Shown here in pieces: positions 27,457-35,219 of a stretch of DNA of 64,000 nucleotides (the first letter of the stretch is position 1; each line of letters opens with the position of its first letter). Location of the stretch: positions 1 through 64,000 of the forward strand of contig NZ_JAALGD010000019.1 in NCBI RefSeq assembly GCF_011059135.1, given 5' to 3'. The position numbers were made by a program, and so were the translations under genes. Below the pieces are notes generated by a model, which was given only the letters and a program-made list of their open reading frames with translations, had not been told where the DNA came from and searched no databases. This DNA comes from Brevibacillus sp. SYP-B805 (GTDB taxonomy: Bacteria > Bacillota > Bacilli > Brevibacillales > Brevibacillaceae).

Positions 27457-27752
27457 TCCTAAGAGAGCGCAAAGCGGCAATGAACAGGAGAGTACAGGAA
27501 TGTGGCGCCCCCAGAGAGGATGGGGCTGGTGAGAGCCATCCGGCGTTGACATCCTGGAAATGCACCTGGGAGCTGTCGTCTGAACCCGGCTGCCTGGCCG
27601 TGAAGTAAGATGGATCGGATTCCTCCCGTTATCGAGGGTAGAGCGAGGAGATGTCAGTTTTGCTGCGGAAAAACGGACATCGCCTAAGCAGAGTGGAACC
27701 GCGGGCAAGACCGTCTCTGCGCCTTGATTCAAGGCGTCGAGGCGGCTTTTTT
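27457..27752 (+). ncRNA. T-box riboswitch, cysteine-specific, controlling cysE-cysS
   Basis: The leader carries the T-box signature AGAGTGGAACCGCGG at 27690-27705. GCAGAG (27688-27693) and CTCTGC (27715-27720) form the antiterminator stem around it. In stem I, CAGGAATGT pairs with ACATCCTG, and the specifier loop has GGAAATGCACC with codon TGC at 27561-27563, meaning cysteine. The T-box UGGA can pair with a UCCA 3' end, as expected for tRNA-Cys with discriminator U. A competing terminator follows at 27711-27752. Uncharged tRNA-Cys should allow read-through into cysE and cysS. Confidence 0.93.
27711..27752 (+). terminator. T-box regulated terminator
   Basis: CCGTCTC pairs with GAGGCGG (one G-U), enclosing GCCTTG-CAAGGC, and six T residues follow. 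Its ascending arm overlaps the CTCTGC strand of the antiterminator, so the two are mutually exclusive. Confidence 0.88.
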
Positions 27753-27804
27753 GGTATAGAGGAAAGTTTAGTGGCAAGGCCGTTGGAATCTGGAGGTGTT
27801 TCCG

Positions 27805-28479
27805 ATGTGGAGAGAGATGAAAGAGGACATTCAGGCGATTTTTGAACGTGATCCGGCGGCGCGCAGCACGCTTGAAGTGATCCTGACCTATTCCGGTCTG
27901 CATGCCATTTGGGCGCATCGCATTGCCCACAGGCTCTGGAAAGCCAAATGGTACACGTTGGCGCGCGTCATTTCCCAGATATCCCGCTTTTTCACCGGCA
28001 TCGAGATCCATCCGGGCGCCAAGATCGGCAAACGGCTGTTCATCGACCACGGGATGGGGGTCGTCATCGGGGAGACCTGTGAGATCGGCGATGATGTTAC
28101 CATTTTCCAGGGGGTGACGCTGGGTGGAACGGGGAAAGAGAAAGGAAAGCGCCACCCCACCATCGGGAACAATGTGATCATCGCCACCGGGGCAAAAGTG
28201 CTCGGCTCGTTCAAAATCGGAGACAACTCGAAAATCGGGGCGGGCACGGTCGTGCTGGAGGAAGTGCCGCCCAACTCAACCGTTGTCGGGATCAAGGGAA
28301 AAATCGTGATTCAGGACGGCAAGCGCGTCAAATGCGACTTGGATCACGTCAATCTGCCGGACCCGGTGACGGACATGATCCGCCAGCTGCAGCGGGAGAT
28401 CGAGCAGTTGCGGAAAGAAGTGAATGAGCTTCGCACCCTAAGGGAGGATCAAAAGCAGAATGAGCATTCAGTTCTATAA
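27805..28479 (+). CDS. cysE: Serine O-acetyltransferase
   Basis: The 224-residue enzyme acetylates serine for cysteine synthesis. It has the SAT N-terminal helices and a left-handed beta-helix of hexapeptide repeats. Visible landmarks are the [17 protein letters not shown] segment and [16 protein letters not shown] charged C-terminal helical tail ([15 protein letters not shown]) follows. The ATG at 27805 is six bases after GGAGGTG. It lies behind the cysteine T-box and overlaps cysS by 20 bases, joining synthesis of cysteine with its charging. Confidence 0.93.
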   Translation: MWREMKEDIQAIFERDPAARSTLEVILTYSGLHAIWAHRIAHRLWKAKWYTLARVISQISRFFTGIEIHPGAKIGKRLFIDHGMGVVIGETCEIGDDVTIFQGVTLGGTGKEKGKRHPTIGNNVIIATGAKVLGSFKIGDNSKIGAGTVVLEEVPPNSTVVGIKGKIVIQDGKRVKCDLDHVNLPDPVTDMIRQLQREIEQLRKEVNELRTLREDQKQNEHSVL

Positions 28480-29866
28480 CACGCTGACAAGACAGAAGGA
28501 AGAATTTATCCCCCTCGAACCGGGAAAAGTGAAAATGTATGTATGCGGCCCGACGGTCTACAACTACATTCATATCGGCAACGCCCGTCCGGCCGTTGTG
28601 TTTGATACGCTGCGCCGTTATCTCCGGTATCGCGGCTATGAGGTGACGTTCGTGCAGAACATCACCGACGTGGATGACAAGCTGATTCGGGCCGCCAACG
28701 AAGAGAACACCACCGTCCAGGAACTGGCGGACCGCTATACGGAAGCGTACAACCAGGATCTGGCTGCCTTAAACGTCATGCCCCCCGATATCCAACCGAG
28801 AGTCATGCAGACGATCCCGGAGATCATTCGGTTTGTGGAAGGCTTGATCGAGAAAGGCTTTGCATACGAAAGCGACGGGGATGTCTATTTCCGCACGGGA
28901 CGTTTCAACGAGTACGGCAAGCTTTCCCATCAGCCGCTGGCAGAGCTGCAGGCGGGCGCGCGCGTGGAGATCAACGAGCGCAAGGAGAACCCGCTCGACT
29001 TCGCCTTGTGGAAAGCAGCCAAGCCGGGAGAGATCAGTTGGGACAGCCCGTGGGGACCGGGACGTCCGGGCTGGCATATCGAATGCTCCGCCATGGCGCT
29101 CAAATTTTTGGGAGAGTCCATCGACATTCATGCGGGCGGGACCGACCTTGTGTTTCCGCACCACGAGAATGAGATCGCCCAATCCGAGTGCCTCACGGGC
29201 AAGGTGTTTGCGCGCTATTGGCTGCACAACGGGATGCTCAACATCGACAACGAGAAAATGTCCAAGTCGCTTGGCAACTTCCTGTTGGCCCGCGACCTCA
29301 TCAACCGCTATGGCGGTCAGCTGATCCGTTTCTTCCTGCTGACGGGCCATTACCGGGGGCCGATCAATTTCAGCGTCGATCTCCTGGAGCAGGCGGCAAA
29401 CGGCTTGGAGCGGATCACCACCGCCTGTGCCAACGTGAAGCATCGCATGGCCACGGCCCGTGCGGAAGAGCCCAACGGCCTGGCGGCAGAACAGGAAGAG
29501 ACGATCCGTTCGCTGCGCGAGCGGTTTATCGCGGAAATGGATGACGACCTCAACACCGCGAACGGCATCACCGTCCTGTTTGACGTCGTAAAGGAAGCCA
29601 ATCTCTATCTGCGTCATGACAATGTGGGAATCAAGCAGCTGGAAGCATACCTCGGCCTCCTGCGGGAATTGACCGGGGTGCTCGGCCTGGAGATGGAGCG
29701 GCAGGACCAGCTGCTGGACGAGGAGATTGAACGGCTGATCGCCGAGCGGACGGAGGCCCGCAAAGCCCGCAACTTTGCCCGCGCCGACGAGATTCGCGAG
29801 ATCCTGACCGCCAAAGGCATCGTGCTGGAGGATACTCCGCAGGGCGTCCGCTGGCGCCGCAAGTAA
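28460..29866 (+). CDS. cysS: Cysteinyl-tRNA synthetase
   Basis: The 468-residue class I synthetase has the HIGH-type motif [17 protein letters not shown], and zinc-site residues including the cysteine in YVCGPTVYN and those in the GWHIECSAM and [10 protein letters not shown] regions. A C-terminal DALR/anticodon helical domain follows. AGGGAGGA lies inside the end of cysE, about 13 bases before the ATG. Confidence 0.95.
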   Translation: MSIQFYNTLTRQKEEFIPLEPGKVKMYVCGPTVYNYIHIGNARPAVVFDTLRRYLRYRGYEVTFVQNITDVDDKLIRAANEENTTVQELADRYTEAYNQDLAALNVMPPDIQPRVMQTIPEIIRFVEGLIEKGFAYESDGDVYFRTGRFNEYGKLSHQPLAELQAGARVEINERKENPLDFALWKAAKPGEISWDSPWGPGRPGWHIECSAMALKFLGESIDIHAGGTDLVFPHHENEIAQSECLTGKVFARYWLHNGMLNIDNEKMSKSLGNFLLARDLINRYGGQLIRFFLLTGHYRGPINFSVDLLEQAANGLERITTACANVKHRMATARAEEPNGLAAEQEETIRSLRERFIAEMDDDLNTANGITVLFDVVKEANLYLRHDNVGIKQLEAYLGLLRELTGVLGLEMERQDQLLDEEIERLIAERTEARKARNFARADEIREILTAKGIVLEDTPQGVRWRRK

Positions 29867-29883
29867 GGAGCACAACAACCGTT

Positions 29884-30294
29884 ATGCAGAGGGAAGAGCT
29901 GACCCGCGATCCAAAATCAACCAACCCGCTGGTGCTGGCGTTTCTGGGCGATGCCACGTACGCCCACTGCGTCCGCTACCATCTGATTGCGCGCGGCCTG
30001 GTGAAACCCAACCAGCTGCACAAGGAAGCCAACCGCTACGTATCGGCCAAGGCCCAGGCACACATCCTGCTCACCCTCCTGCCCACCCTCACGGAAGAGG
30101 AGCAGGCGGTCGTCAGGAGGGGACGCAATGCCAAGTCGGGCTCGGTCGCCAAAAATGCGGATATCATCGACTACCGGCATGCGACCGCGTTTGAAGCGCT
30201 GATCGGGTACCTTTATTTGAACGGCCATGAGGACCGGCTGGCCGAGATCGTGGAACAAGCGTTTGCCATTGTGGAAGGAGTACGGAACGGATGA
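29884..30294 (+). CDS. mrnC: Mini-ribonuclease 3 (Mini-III)
   Basis: The 136-residue RNase III catalytic domain has no dsRNA-binding domain. The active-site regions are LAFLGDATY and a later ATAFEALIGYLYL with acidic residues. In Bacillus it matures 23S rRNA ends. Its stop overlaps the rlmB start, so two rRNA-processing functions are coupled. Confidence 0.92.
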   Translation: MQREELTRDPKSTNPLVLAFLGDATYAHCVRYHLIARGLVKPNQLHKEANRYVSAKAQAHILLTLLPTLTEEEQAVVRRGRNAKSGSVAKNADIIDYRHATAFEALIGYLYLNGHEDRLAEIVEQAFAIVEGVRNG

Positions 30295-31046
30295 GTGAAG
30301 AATGGATTGTAGGCAAGAATCCGGTCATCGAAGCGCTGCGTTCCGGCCGGACGATCAACAAGATCTGGATTGCCGAAGGAGCCAACCGGAACCTGCTGGG
30401 TCCGATCTTTTCGCTGGCCCGGGAACAGGGCGTCGTGATCAGCACGGCCAACCGCAAAAAACTGGATCAGCTGAGCGGAACGGATAATCACCAGGGGGTG
30501 ATTGCCTCCGTGGCAGCCTATGACTACGCGGAAGTGGACGATCTGCTCGCGCGTGCGAAAGAGAAGGGGCAGGCGCCGTTCCTGCTGATCCTCGATGAAC
30601 TGGAGGACCCGCACAACCTCGGCTCCATCCTGCGCACCGCCGATGCCGTAGGGGCGCACGGCGTCATTATCCCGAAGCGGCGCTCGGTCAATCTGACCGC
30701 GACGGTGGCGAAGGCTTCGGCCGGTGCGGTGGAATACGTGCCGGTAGCGCGGGTAACCAATCTGGTGCGGACAATTGAGGAACTGAAAGAACAGGGCGTC
30801 TGGATTGCGGGGACGGACGCGTCGGCCCGCCAGGATTTTCGTGAAGGGGATTTTACCATGCCGCTCGCCCTCGTCATCGGCAGCGAAGGAAGGGGCATCA
30901 GCCGCCTGGTACGCGAAAGCTGCGACTTTCTGTTCCGCCTGCCGATGGTGGGGCACGTGACCTCTCTCAATGCCTCGGTAGCCGCAGCGCTGCTGATGTA
31001 TGAGGTATTCCGCGCCCGCCATCCCTTGACGCTTAAGGTGAAGTAA
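30291..31046 (+). CDS. rlmB: 23S rRNA 2'-O-methyltransferase RlmB (TrmH/SpoU family)
   Basis: The 251-residue SPOUT-class methyltransferase has an N-terminal substrate-binding domain (GKNPVIEALRSG) and a knotted C-terminal domain. Motif 1 is LDELEDPHNLGSILRTA, motif 2 IGSEGRGI and motif 3 SLNASVAAALLMYE. It methylates a 23S rRNA guanosine ribose. It overlaps mrnC by four bases and rae1 follows after one base. Confidence 0.9.
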   Translation: MSEEWIVGKNPVIEALRSGRTINKIWIAEGANRNLLGPIFSLAREQGVVISTANRKKLDQLSGTDNHQGVIASVAAYDYAEVDDLLARAKEKGQAPFLLILDELEDPHNLGSILRTADAVGAHGVIIPKRRSVNLTATVAKASAGAVEYVPVARVTNLVRTIEELKEQGVWIAGTDASARQDFREGDFTMPLALVIGSEGRGISRLVRESCDFLFRLPMVGHVTSLNASVAAALLMYEVFRARHPLTLKVK

Positions 31047-31047
31047 C

Positions 31048-31578
31048 ATGTCTGCTCGAGGCAGGAAAGCGAAACAGCTGTTGATTGTGGACGGCTACAA
31101 TATCATCGGGGCCTGGCCCGATCTGCGCGCTTTGAAAGACCAGGATCGCATGGACGAAGCGCGCGATCTGCTCATCTCCAGGCTGGCCGATTACCAAAGC
31201 TATTCCGGGATCAAAGTGGTGGTTGTCTTTGACGCGTATACGGTTCCGGGGATCGGCCGCCAGATGAAGGATTACCAGATTGACATCTACTTTACGGCGG
31301 AAAAGGAGACAGCGGACGAAAAAATCGAGAAGCTCGTTGCCGACTATTATGAAAAAAATCGACAAATCTATGTCGCGACGTCGGATTATACCTCGCAATG
31401 GGTGATCTTCGGCCAGGGGGCGCTGCGCAAATCGGCCCGGGAGCTGCTGATAGACATCGAAAGCGTAGGCAAGGAAATCGCAGAGCAGGTGAAAAAAACG
31501 CAAGAAGAACGGTTCTCCACCCGGATTACGCTGAATGAGGAAATCGCAAAAATTTTCGAAAAATGGAGAAGGGAATAA
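31048..31578 (+). CDS. rae1: Rae1/YacP, NYN-domain ribosome-associated endoribonuclease
   Basis: The 176-residue PIN-like NYN-domain protein has acidic motifs LLIVDGYNIIGAWP, VVVVFDAYTVPG, ADEKIEKLV and ATSDYTSQWV, which match the catalytic centre. The Bacillus subtilis protein enters the ribosomal A site and cuts mRNA during translation. It is the last gene before the sigH promoter. Confidence 0.88.
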   Translation: MSARGRKAKQLLIVDGYNIIGAWPDLRALKDQDRMDEARDLLISRLADYQSYSGIKVVVVFDAYTVPGIGRQMKDYQIDIYFTAEKETADEKIEKLVADYYEKNRQIYVATSDYTSQWVIFGQGALRKSARELLIDIESVGKEIAEQVKKTQEERFSTRITLNEEIAKIFEKWRRE

Positions 31579-31589
31579 AAGAGAGTTTG

Positions 31590-31619
31590 TTGACGCTTTT
31601 TTACGGCGTCATGTATAAT
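31590..31619 (+). promoter_or_regulatory. Sigma-A promoter of sigH with an inverted repeat in the spacer
   Basis: TTGACG and a perfect TATAAT are separated by 18 bases. The inverted repeat TGACGC (31591-31596) and GCGTCA (31606-31611) spans the -35 and spacer. No T-run follows it, so it could be an operator rather than a terminator. Confidence 0.8.
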
Positions 31620-31659
31620 AACTCTATCGCGTGGGAAATCAGTTGCCGGAGGGATGGTC

Positions 31660-32310
31660 GTGAGCGTTGACCTCAAGGAGTTGAAACATACCCAGTATGA
31701 ACTGATGTCCGATGAAGAAGTAGTTGACCTGGTACGAGATGACGACGCCGAGGCTTTGGAGTACCTGATCCACAAATACAAAAACTTCGTTCGCGCCAAG
31801 GCGCGCTCCTACTTTCTGATCGGAGCGGACCGGGAAGATATCGTGCAGGAAGGCATGATCGGGCTGTACAAGTCCATCCGGGATTTTCGGGGGGACAAGC
31901 TGACGTCATTCAAGGCATTTGCCGAGCTGTGCATCACGCGTCAGATCATTACCGCGATCAAGACGGCAACCCGCCAGAAGCATATACCGTTGAACTCTTA
32001 CGTATCGTTGGACAAGCCTATCTATGACGAAGATTCCGATCGTACCTTGCTGGATGTTATCTGCGGCACGAAAGTGACCGATCCGGAAGAGCTGTTTATC
32101 AATCGGGAAGAGTTCGATGATATCGAGGGCAAGATCAGCGAGATCCTGAGCGAGCTGGAGCGTCAGGTGCTGATGCTGTATCTGGATGGACGGTCGTATC
32201 AGCAAATCGCCGAGGAGCTGAATCGGCACGTGAAATCGATCGACAATGCGCTCCAGCGGGTCAAACGCAAACTGGAACGTTATCTGGAAGGCAGGGAGAT
32301 TCATCTGTAA
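31660..32310 (+). CDS. sigH: RNA polymerase sigma-H factor
   Basis: The 216-residue sigma-70 family factor drives early sporulation and stationary-phase genes. Region 2 is very conserved (NFVRAKARSYFLIGADREDIVQEGMIG in part, and FKAFAELCITRQIITAIKTA), and region 4 has a helix-turn-helix in GRSYQQIAEELNRHVKSIDNAL. I chose GTG 31660, six bases after GGAGGG; an ATG at 31654 is directly adjacent to the ribosome binding site. It has its own promoter and terminator. Confidence 0.94.
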   Translation: MSVDLKELKHTQYELMSDEEVVDLVRDDDAEALEYLIHKYKNFVRAKARSYFLIGADREDIVQEGMIGLYKSIRDFRGDKLTSFKAFAELCITRQIITAIKTATRQKHIPLNSYVSLDKPIYDEDSDRTLLDVICGTKVTDPEELFINREEFDDIEGKISEILSELERQVLMLYLDGRSYQQIAEELNRHVKSIDNALQRVKRKLERYLEGREIHL

Positions 32311-32333
32311 AGCAGGAATCTCTCTCTTTTTTT
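32296..32333 (+). terminator. Intrinsic terminator overlapping the sigH stop codon
   Basis: GAGATTC (32296-32302) pairs with GAATCTC (32316-32322), and CTCTTTTTTTC follows. The stop codon is in the loop. Confidence 0.7.
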
Positions 32334-32442
32334 CTTCCTGATGTGATCTATTCGATGTTGGTGTCGAAATTCCTGTTTTCTTGTCAAAAAAATTTCGGGA
32401 AAGATTGGGAGCAAACAACCTGTTTGTTGTCAAGACGTTTTG

Positions 32443-32471
32443 TTGACATGGACGGGATGGTGTGATAAATT
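32443..32471 (+). promoter_or_regulatory. Sigma-A promoter of rpmG-secE-nusG
   Basis: A perfect TTGACA and TAAATT are separated by 17 bases. An inverted repeat CAAACA/TGTTTG lies at 32412-32426, upstream of the -35. The transcript would start near 32478, at the base of the first leader hairpin. Confidence 0.75.
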
Positions 32472-32476
32472 TGACT

Positions 32477-32546
32477 AGGTAGCCATAGAGTTTCTTCTAT
32501 GGTTACTTCTTTGAGATGGTTCAGGAAAAAAGTAGCGGTTTTTTCC
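32477..32546 (+). promoter_or_regulatory. Structured 5' leader of rpmG-secE-nusG (two hairpins)
   Basis: Hairpin 1 (32477-32508) has a 13-bp stem with a few G-U pairs, including GTAGCCATAGA with TCTATGGTTAC, and sits at the extreme 5' end of the RNA. Hairpin 2 (32524-32546) pairs GGAAAAAA with TTTTTTCC and is soon followed by CTGTTTTTTTA. No known leader family was recognised. A role in mRNA stability or attenuation is possible. Confidence 0.5.
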
Positions 32547-32605
32547 CGGCTGTTTTTTTATTTTGCTTTGAAAAAATGCAGGTTTGAAATGAGACGGAGG
32601 TGGCA

Positions 32606-32758
32606 ATGATGCGAGTAAATATAACGTTGGCGTGCACCGAATGCGGTGAGCGTAACTATATCTCCACGAAGAACAAGCGTACCAACCCGGAACGCATCGA
32701 GCTGAAAAAATACTGCTCCCGCGACAAAAAGCATACCCTTCACCGCGAGACGAAATAA
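32606..32758 (+). CDS. rpmG: 50S ribosomal protein L33
   Basis: The 50-residue protein starts [17 protein letters not shown] and ends HRETK, the typical L33 end. The zinc-ribbon positions show Cys10, Cys13 and Cys37, but the fourth position is Asp40 instead of cysteine, so zinc binding is doubtful. CGGAGGTGG precedes tandem ATGs at 32606 and 32609. It starts the rpmG-secE-nusG operon. Confidence 0.93.
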   Translation: MMRVNITLACTECGERNYISTKNKRTNPERIELKKYCSRDKKHTLHRETK

Positions 32759-32760
32759 TC

Positions 32761-33006
32761 ATGGCTGCGACGAAGTCTGGGGGTGGCAGAGTGGGTTTCC
32801 TGGCTAGAATCGGAGCAGGGTTTCGCCGGACGGGTGAGTTTTTCGGCGACGTCATATCCGAGCTGAAAAAAGTCCGTTGGCCGAACCGCAAAGAGCTGAC
32901 CACCTATACGGTGGTTGTGCTGGTGACGGTTTTGCTGTTATCGGTGTTTTTCTGGTTGATTGATCTGGGGATCTCTTACCTGATCGACCTGATCTTGAAG
33001 AAGTAG
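32761..33006 (+). CDS. secE: Preprotein translocase subunit SecE
   Basis: The protein has up to 81 residues and one membrane helix near the C-terminus. The conserved cytoplasmic segment is SELKKVRWPNRKELTTYT. It clamps SecY in the Sec translocon. ATG 32761 comes two bases after the rpmG stop and may be reached by coupling. GTG 32791, preceded by GGGGGTGG, would give a shorter protein closer to the usual 60-70 residues. Either start keeps the functional part. Confidence 0.9.
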   Translation: MAATKSGGGRVGFLARIGAGFRRTGEFFGDVISELKKVRWPNRKELTTYTVVVLVTVLLLSVFFWLIDLGISYLIDLILKK

Positions 33007-33054
33007 TGACAATCGGTATCTGGGAGGGACGGACGGGTTAGCGTCCTTGTTGAT

Positions 33055-33591
33055 ATGGAAAAAGCTTGGTATGTCGTTCATACCTACTCCGGGTATGAGA
33101 ACAAGGTGAAGACGAATCTGGAGAAACGCGTTGAGTCGATGGGCATGGAAGACAAGATTTTCCGCGTCCTCGTGCCTACGGAAGAAGAAGTAGAAACGAA
33201 GGACGGCAAAAAACGCACCGTCACGAAAAAGGTGTTTCCCGGTTACGTTCTTGTTGAAATGGTGATGACCGACGACTCGTGGTATGTCGTGCGCAACACC
33301 CCTGGAGTAACGGGCTTTGTCGGATCTGCAGGGGCAGGTTCCAAGCCGACCCCGCTGCGCCCGGAAGAAGCGGACGCCATTCTCCGCCAGATGGGCATTG
33401 AAATGCCGAAAGTCAGGGTCGATTTTGCGCTCCATGACATGGTGCGCGTAACGGAAGGGCCGTTTGCGGGCCGTTCCGGAGAGATCATCGAGATTCAGCC
33501 GGATCGCCAGAAGGTGCGCGTGCTGGTGGATATCTTCGGCCGCGAAACGCCGGTGGAACTTGACTTTATCCAAGTTCACAAATTGGATTAG
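33055..33591 (+). CDS. nusG: Transcription termination/antitermination factor NusG
   Basis: The 178-residue factor binds the RNA polymerase clamp. The NGN domain starts WYVVHTYSGYENKVKTNLEKR, and a C-terminal KOW domain covers about 125-178 (DMVRVTEGPFAGRSGEI). Only one start codon is available in frame, yet GGGAGGG is about 26 bases upstream. A 5-bp hairpin at 33031-33046 lies between them and would reduce the effective spacing to about 10 bases. Confidence 0.95.
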   Translation: MEKAWYVVHTYSGYENKVKTNLEKRVESMGMEDKIFRVLVPTEEEVETKDGKKRTVTKKVFPGYVLVEMVMTDDSWYVVRNTPGVTGFVGSAGAGSKPTPLRPEEADAILRQMGIEMPKVRVDFALHDMVRVTEGPFAGRSGEIIEIQPDRQKVRVLVDIFGRETPVELDFIQVHKLD

Positions 33592-33599
33592 GATTGATA

Positions 33600-33643
33600 T
33601 TGAAAAGTACCCCATCCTTGTGGTACATTTCAATTTGGTTTTC
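33600..33643 (+). terminator. Terminator-like hairpin after nusG
   Basis: TTGAAA and GTACC, separated by one A, pair with GGTAC and TTTCAA, giving 11 pairs with one mismatch and a 10-base loop. TTTGGTTTTCC follows. The interrupted T-run suggests partial termination, letting some transcription continue into rplK. Confidence 0.55.
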
Positions 33644-33728
33644 CAACCATCATTCATGAAGATGCGGTTTCCCGTACTCTCACTATAGATCTGGAACGTC
33701 TTACATACGTGAAGACTTCCGCACAATC

Positions 33729-33760
33729 GGTGGGAGGGGGCGTTCCCCCGCATAACCACA
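33729..33760 (+). promoter_or_regulatory. Predicted L1-binding operator RNA ahead of rplK
   Basis: GTGG pairs with CCAC and GGGGG with CCCCC across a CGTT loop. The internal loop between them has GA on one side and GCATAA on the other. The outline GGTGGGAG...ATAACCAC resembles the L1-binding site of 23S rRNA (helices 76-78). L1 is known to repress the rplK-rplA mRNA in other bacteria. The structure ends 9 bases before the rplK ribosome binding site. Confidence 0.65.
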
Positions 33761-33784
33761 ATCGAAGCAAGGAGGTGTCCTTAC

Positions 33785-34210
33785 GTGGCGAAAAAGGTAA
33801 TCCGCGTAATTAAACTACAAATCCCGGCAGGTAAAGCGAACCCTGCACCTCCAGTTGGTCCGGCTCTCGGTCAAGCTGGTGTGAACATCATGGGCTTCTG
33901 CAAAGAGTTCAACGCTCGTACGGAAAGCGAAGCAGGAATGATCATTCCGGTAGAAATTACCGTTTATGAAGACCGTTCCTTCACTTTCATTACGAAAACC
34001 CCGCCGGCTGCGGTGCTGCTGAAAAAAGCTGCCGGTATCGAATCCGGTTCCGGTGTGCCGAACAAGACCAAGGTTGCTACGCTGAAACGCGACAAGGTAC
34101 GCGAAATCGCCGTGCTGAAGCAGCCTGATCTGAATGCGGCATCCGTGGAAGCGGCCATGCGCATGATCGAAGGTACCGCCCGTTCCATGGGTATCGTCAT
34201 CGAAGACTAA
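33785..34210 (+). CDS. rplK: 50S ribosomal protein L11
   Basis: The 141-residue L11 binds the GTPase centre of 23S rRNA and is needed for stringent-response sensing. The N-terminal proline-rich motif ([20 protein letters not shown]) and the C-terminal rRNA-binding domain ([12 protein letters not shown] end) are intact. The GTG at 33785 is seven bases after AAGGAGGTG. Confidence 0.96.
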   Translation: MAKKVIRVIKLQIPAGKANPAPPVGPALGQAGVNIMGFCKEFNARTESEAGMIIPVEITVYEDRSFTFITKTPPAAVLLKKAAGIESGSGVPNKTKVATLKRDKVREIAVLKQPDLNAASVEAAMRMIEGTARSMGIVIED

Positions 34211-34224
34211 TCATCGCTGTCTGT

Positions 34225-34251
34225 CGCGGGGTACAGGACCTGTACCCCGCG
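34225..34251 (+). other. Perfect GC-rich hairpin between rplK and rplA
   Basis: CGCGGGGTACA pairs perfectly with TGTACCCCGCG over a GGACC loop. Only a TTTGTG run follows, so full termination is unlikely. It may adjust the L11/L1 ratio or mark an RNA processing site. Confidence 0.6.
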
Positions 34252-34304
34252 TTTGTGGGAGGATTAAACCGCTACGACCACAAATGAAGGGAGAAAGACA
34301 AACA

Positions 34305-34988
34305 ATGCCAAAACGTGGGAAGAAATATCAAGAGGCTGCAAAGCTGATTGACAAGAACAAGGTATATGAAGTAACCGAAGCCATCGAGCTCGTGAAAAAG
34401 GCGGCGTCCGCCAAATTCGACGAGACCGTGGAAGCGGCATTCCGTCTGGGTGTAGACCCGAAGCGTGCCGACCAGCAAATCCGCGGTGCGGTTGTGCTGC
34501 CGCATGGTACCGGTAAAGTGCAGCGCGTCCTCGTTTTCGCCAAGGGCGAAAAGGCAAAAGAAGCGGAAGCTGCCGGTGCTGACTATGTCGGCGATGCAGA
34601 TCTGATCGCCAAAATCCAAGGCGGTTGGTTCGACTTCGACGTAGTGGTGGCAACCCCTGACATGATGGGTGAAGTAGGGAAGCTGGGCCGTGTGCTCGGT
34701 CCGAAAGGGCTCATGCCGAACCCGAAAACCGGTACCGTTACGTTCGATGTAGCGAAAGCCGTCAACGAGATCAAGGCGGGTAAAATCGAGTACCGCGTTG
34801 ACAAGGCCGGCAACATCCACGCGCCGATCGGAAAAGTCTCTTTCGATACCGAGAAGCTGGCTGAGAACCTGGCTGCCCTGACCGAAGCGCTGAACCGCGC
34901 GAAACCGGCAGCGGCCAAGGGCGTTTACATGAAAAACGTTTCCATCAGCTCCACGATGGGTCCTGGCGTTCGCGTCGCTGTAAAATAA
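34305..34988 (+). CDS. rplA: 50S ribosomal protein L1
   Basis: The 227-residue two-domain L1 forms the L1 stalk at the E site and is the probable autoregulator of this operon. Signature stretches are [19 protein letters not shown] and [22 protein letters not shown] place the start at ATG 34305 (MPKRGKKY), in line with other L1 proteins. An ATG at 34284 is in frame but would add seven unusual residues. Confidence 0.95.
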   Translation: MPKRGKKYQEAAKLIDKNKVYEVTEAIELVKKAASAKFDETVEAAFRLGVDPKRADQQIRGAVVLPHGTGKVQRVLVFAKGEKAKEAEAAGADYVGDADLIAKIQGGWFDFDVVVATPDMMGEVGKLGRVLGPKGLMPNPKTGTVTFDVAKAVNEIKAGKIEYRVDKAGNIHAPIGKVSFDTEKLAENLAALTEALNRAKPAAAKGVYMKNVSISSTMGPGVRVAVK

Positions 34989-34994
34989 TTGCAC

Positions 34995-35023
34995 TTGACT
35001 TCCTTGAGTGAAGTTGTTACGAT
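34995..35023 (+). promoter_or_regulatory. Sigma-A promoter of rplJ-rplL
   Basis: TTGACT and TACGAT are separated by 17 bases, directly upstream of the L10 leader. Confidence 0.7.
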
Positions 35024-35044
35024 AGAGCCTGTTGATAAAAGAAT

Positions 35045-35190
35045 CGTGTCATGCCGTAGACAGAAGGTGCCGGCTTGCTTGCAGGCCGTGCTTAATATCC
35101 CTCCGAGGCGTGTAATGGACAGTGAAAACGATTGTTTTCATGCGTGATACATTATGCCCTCGTATGTCTGCGAGGGCCTTTTCTTTTTGA
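35045..35190 (+). ncRNA. Ribosomal protein L10 leader with attenuator
   Basis: The sequence has the conserved elements of the Firmicute L10 leader: CCGTAGACAGAAGGTGCCGG, GTGCTTAATATCC, CTCCGAGG and GTGTAATGGA. A terminator follows at 35156-35190: GCCCTCG with CGAGGGC, then CTTTTCTTTTT. In the known mechanism, L10(L12)4 binds the leader and favours termination before rplJ. A further hairpin GAAAAC/GTTTTC lies just before the terminator. Confidence 0.9.
35156..35190 (+). terminator. L10-leader attenuator terminator
   Basis: A perfect 7-bp stem GCCCTCG/CGAGGGC is followed by CTTTTCTTTTT, 30 bases before the rplJ start. Confidence 0.85.
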
Positions 35191-35219
35191 CCAGGTTTGA
35201 CGCACGGGAGGTGTAAATC

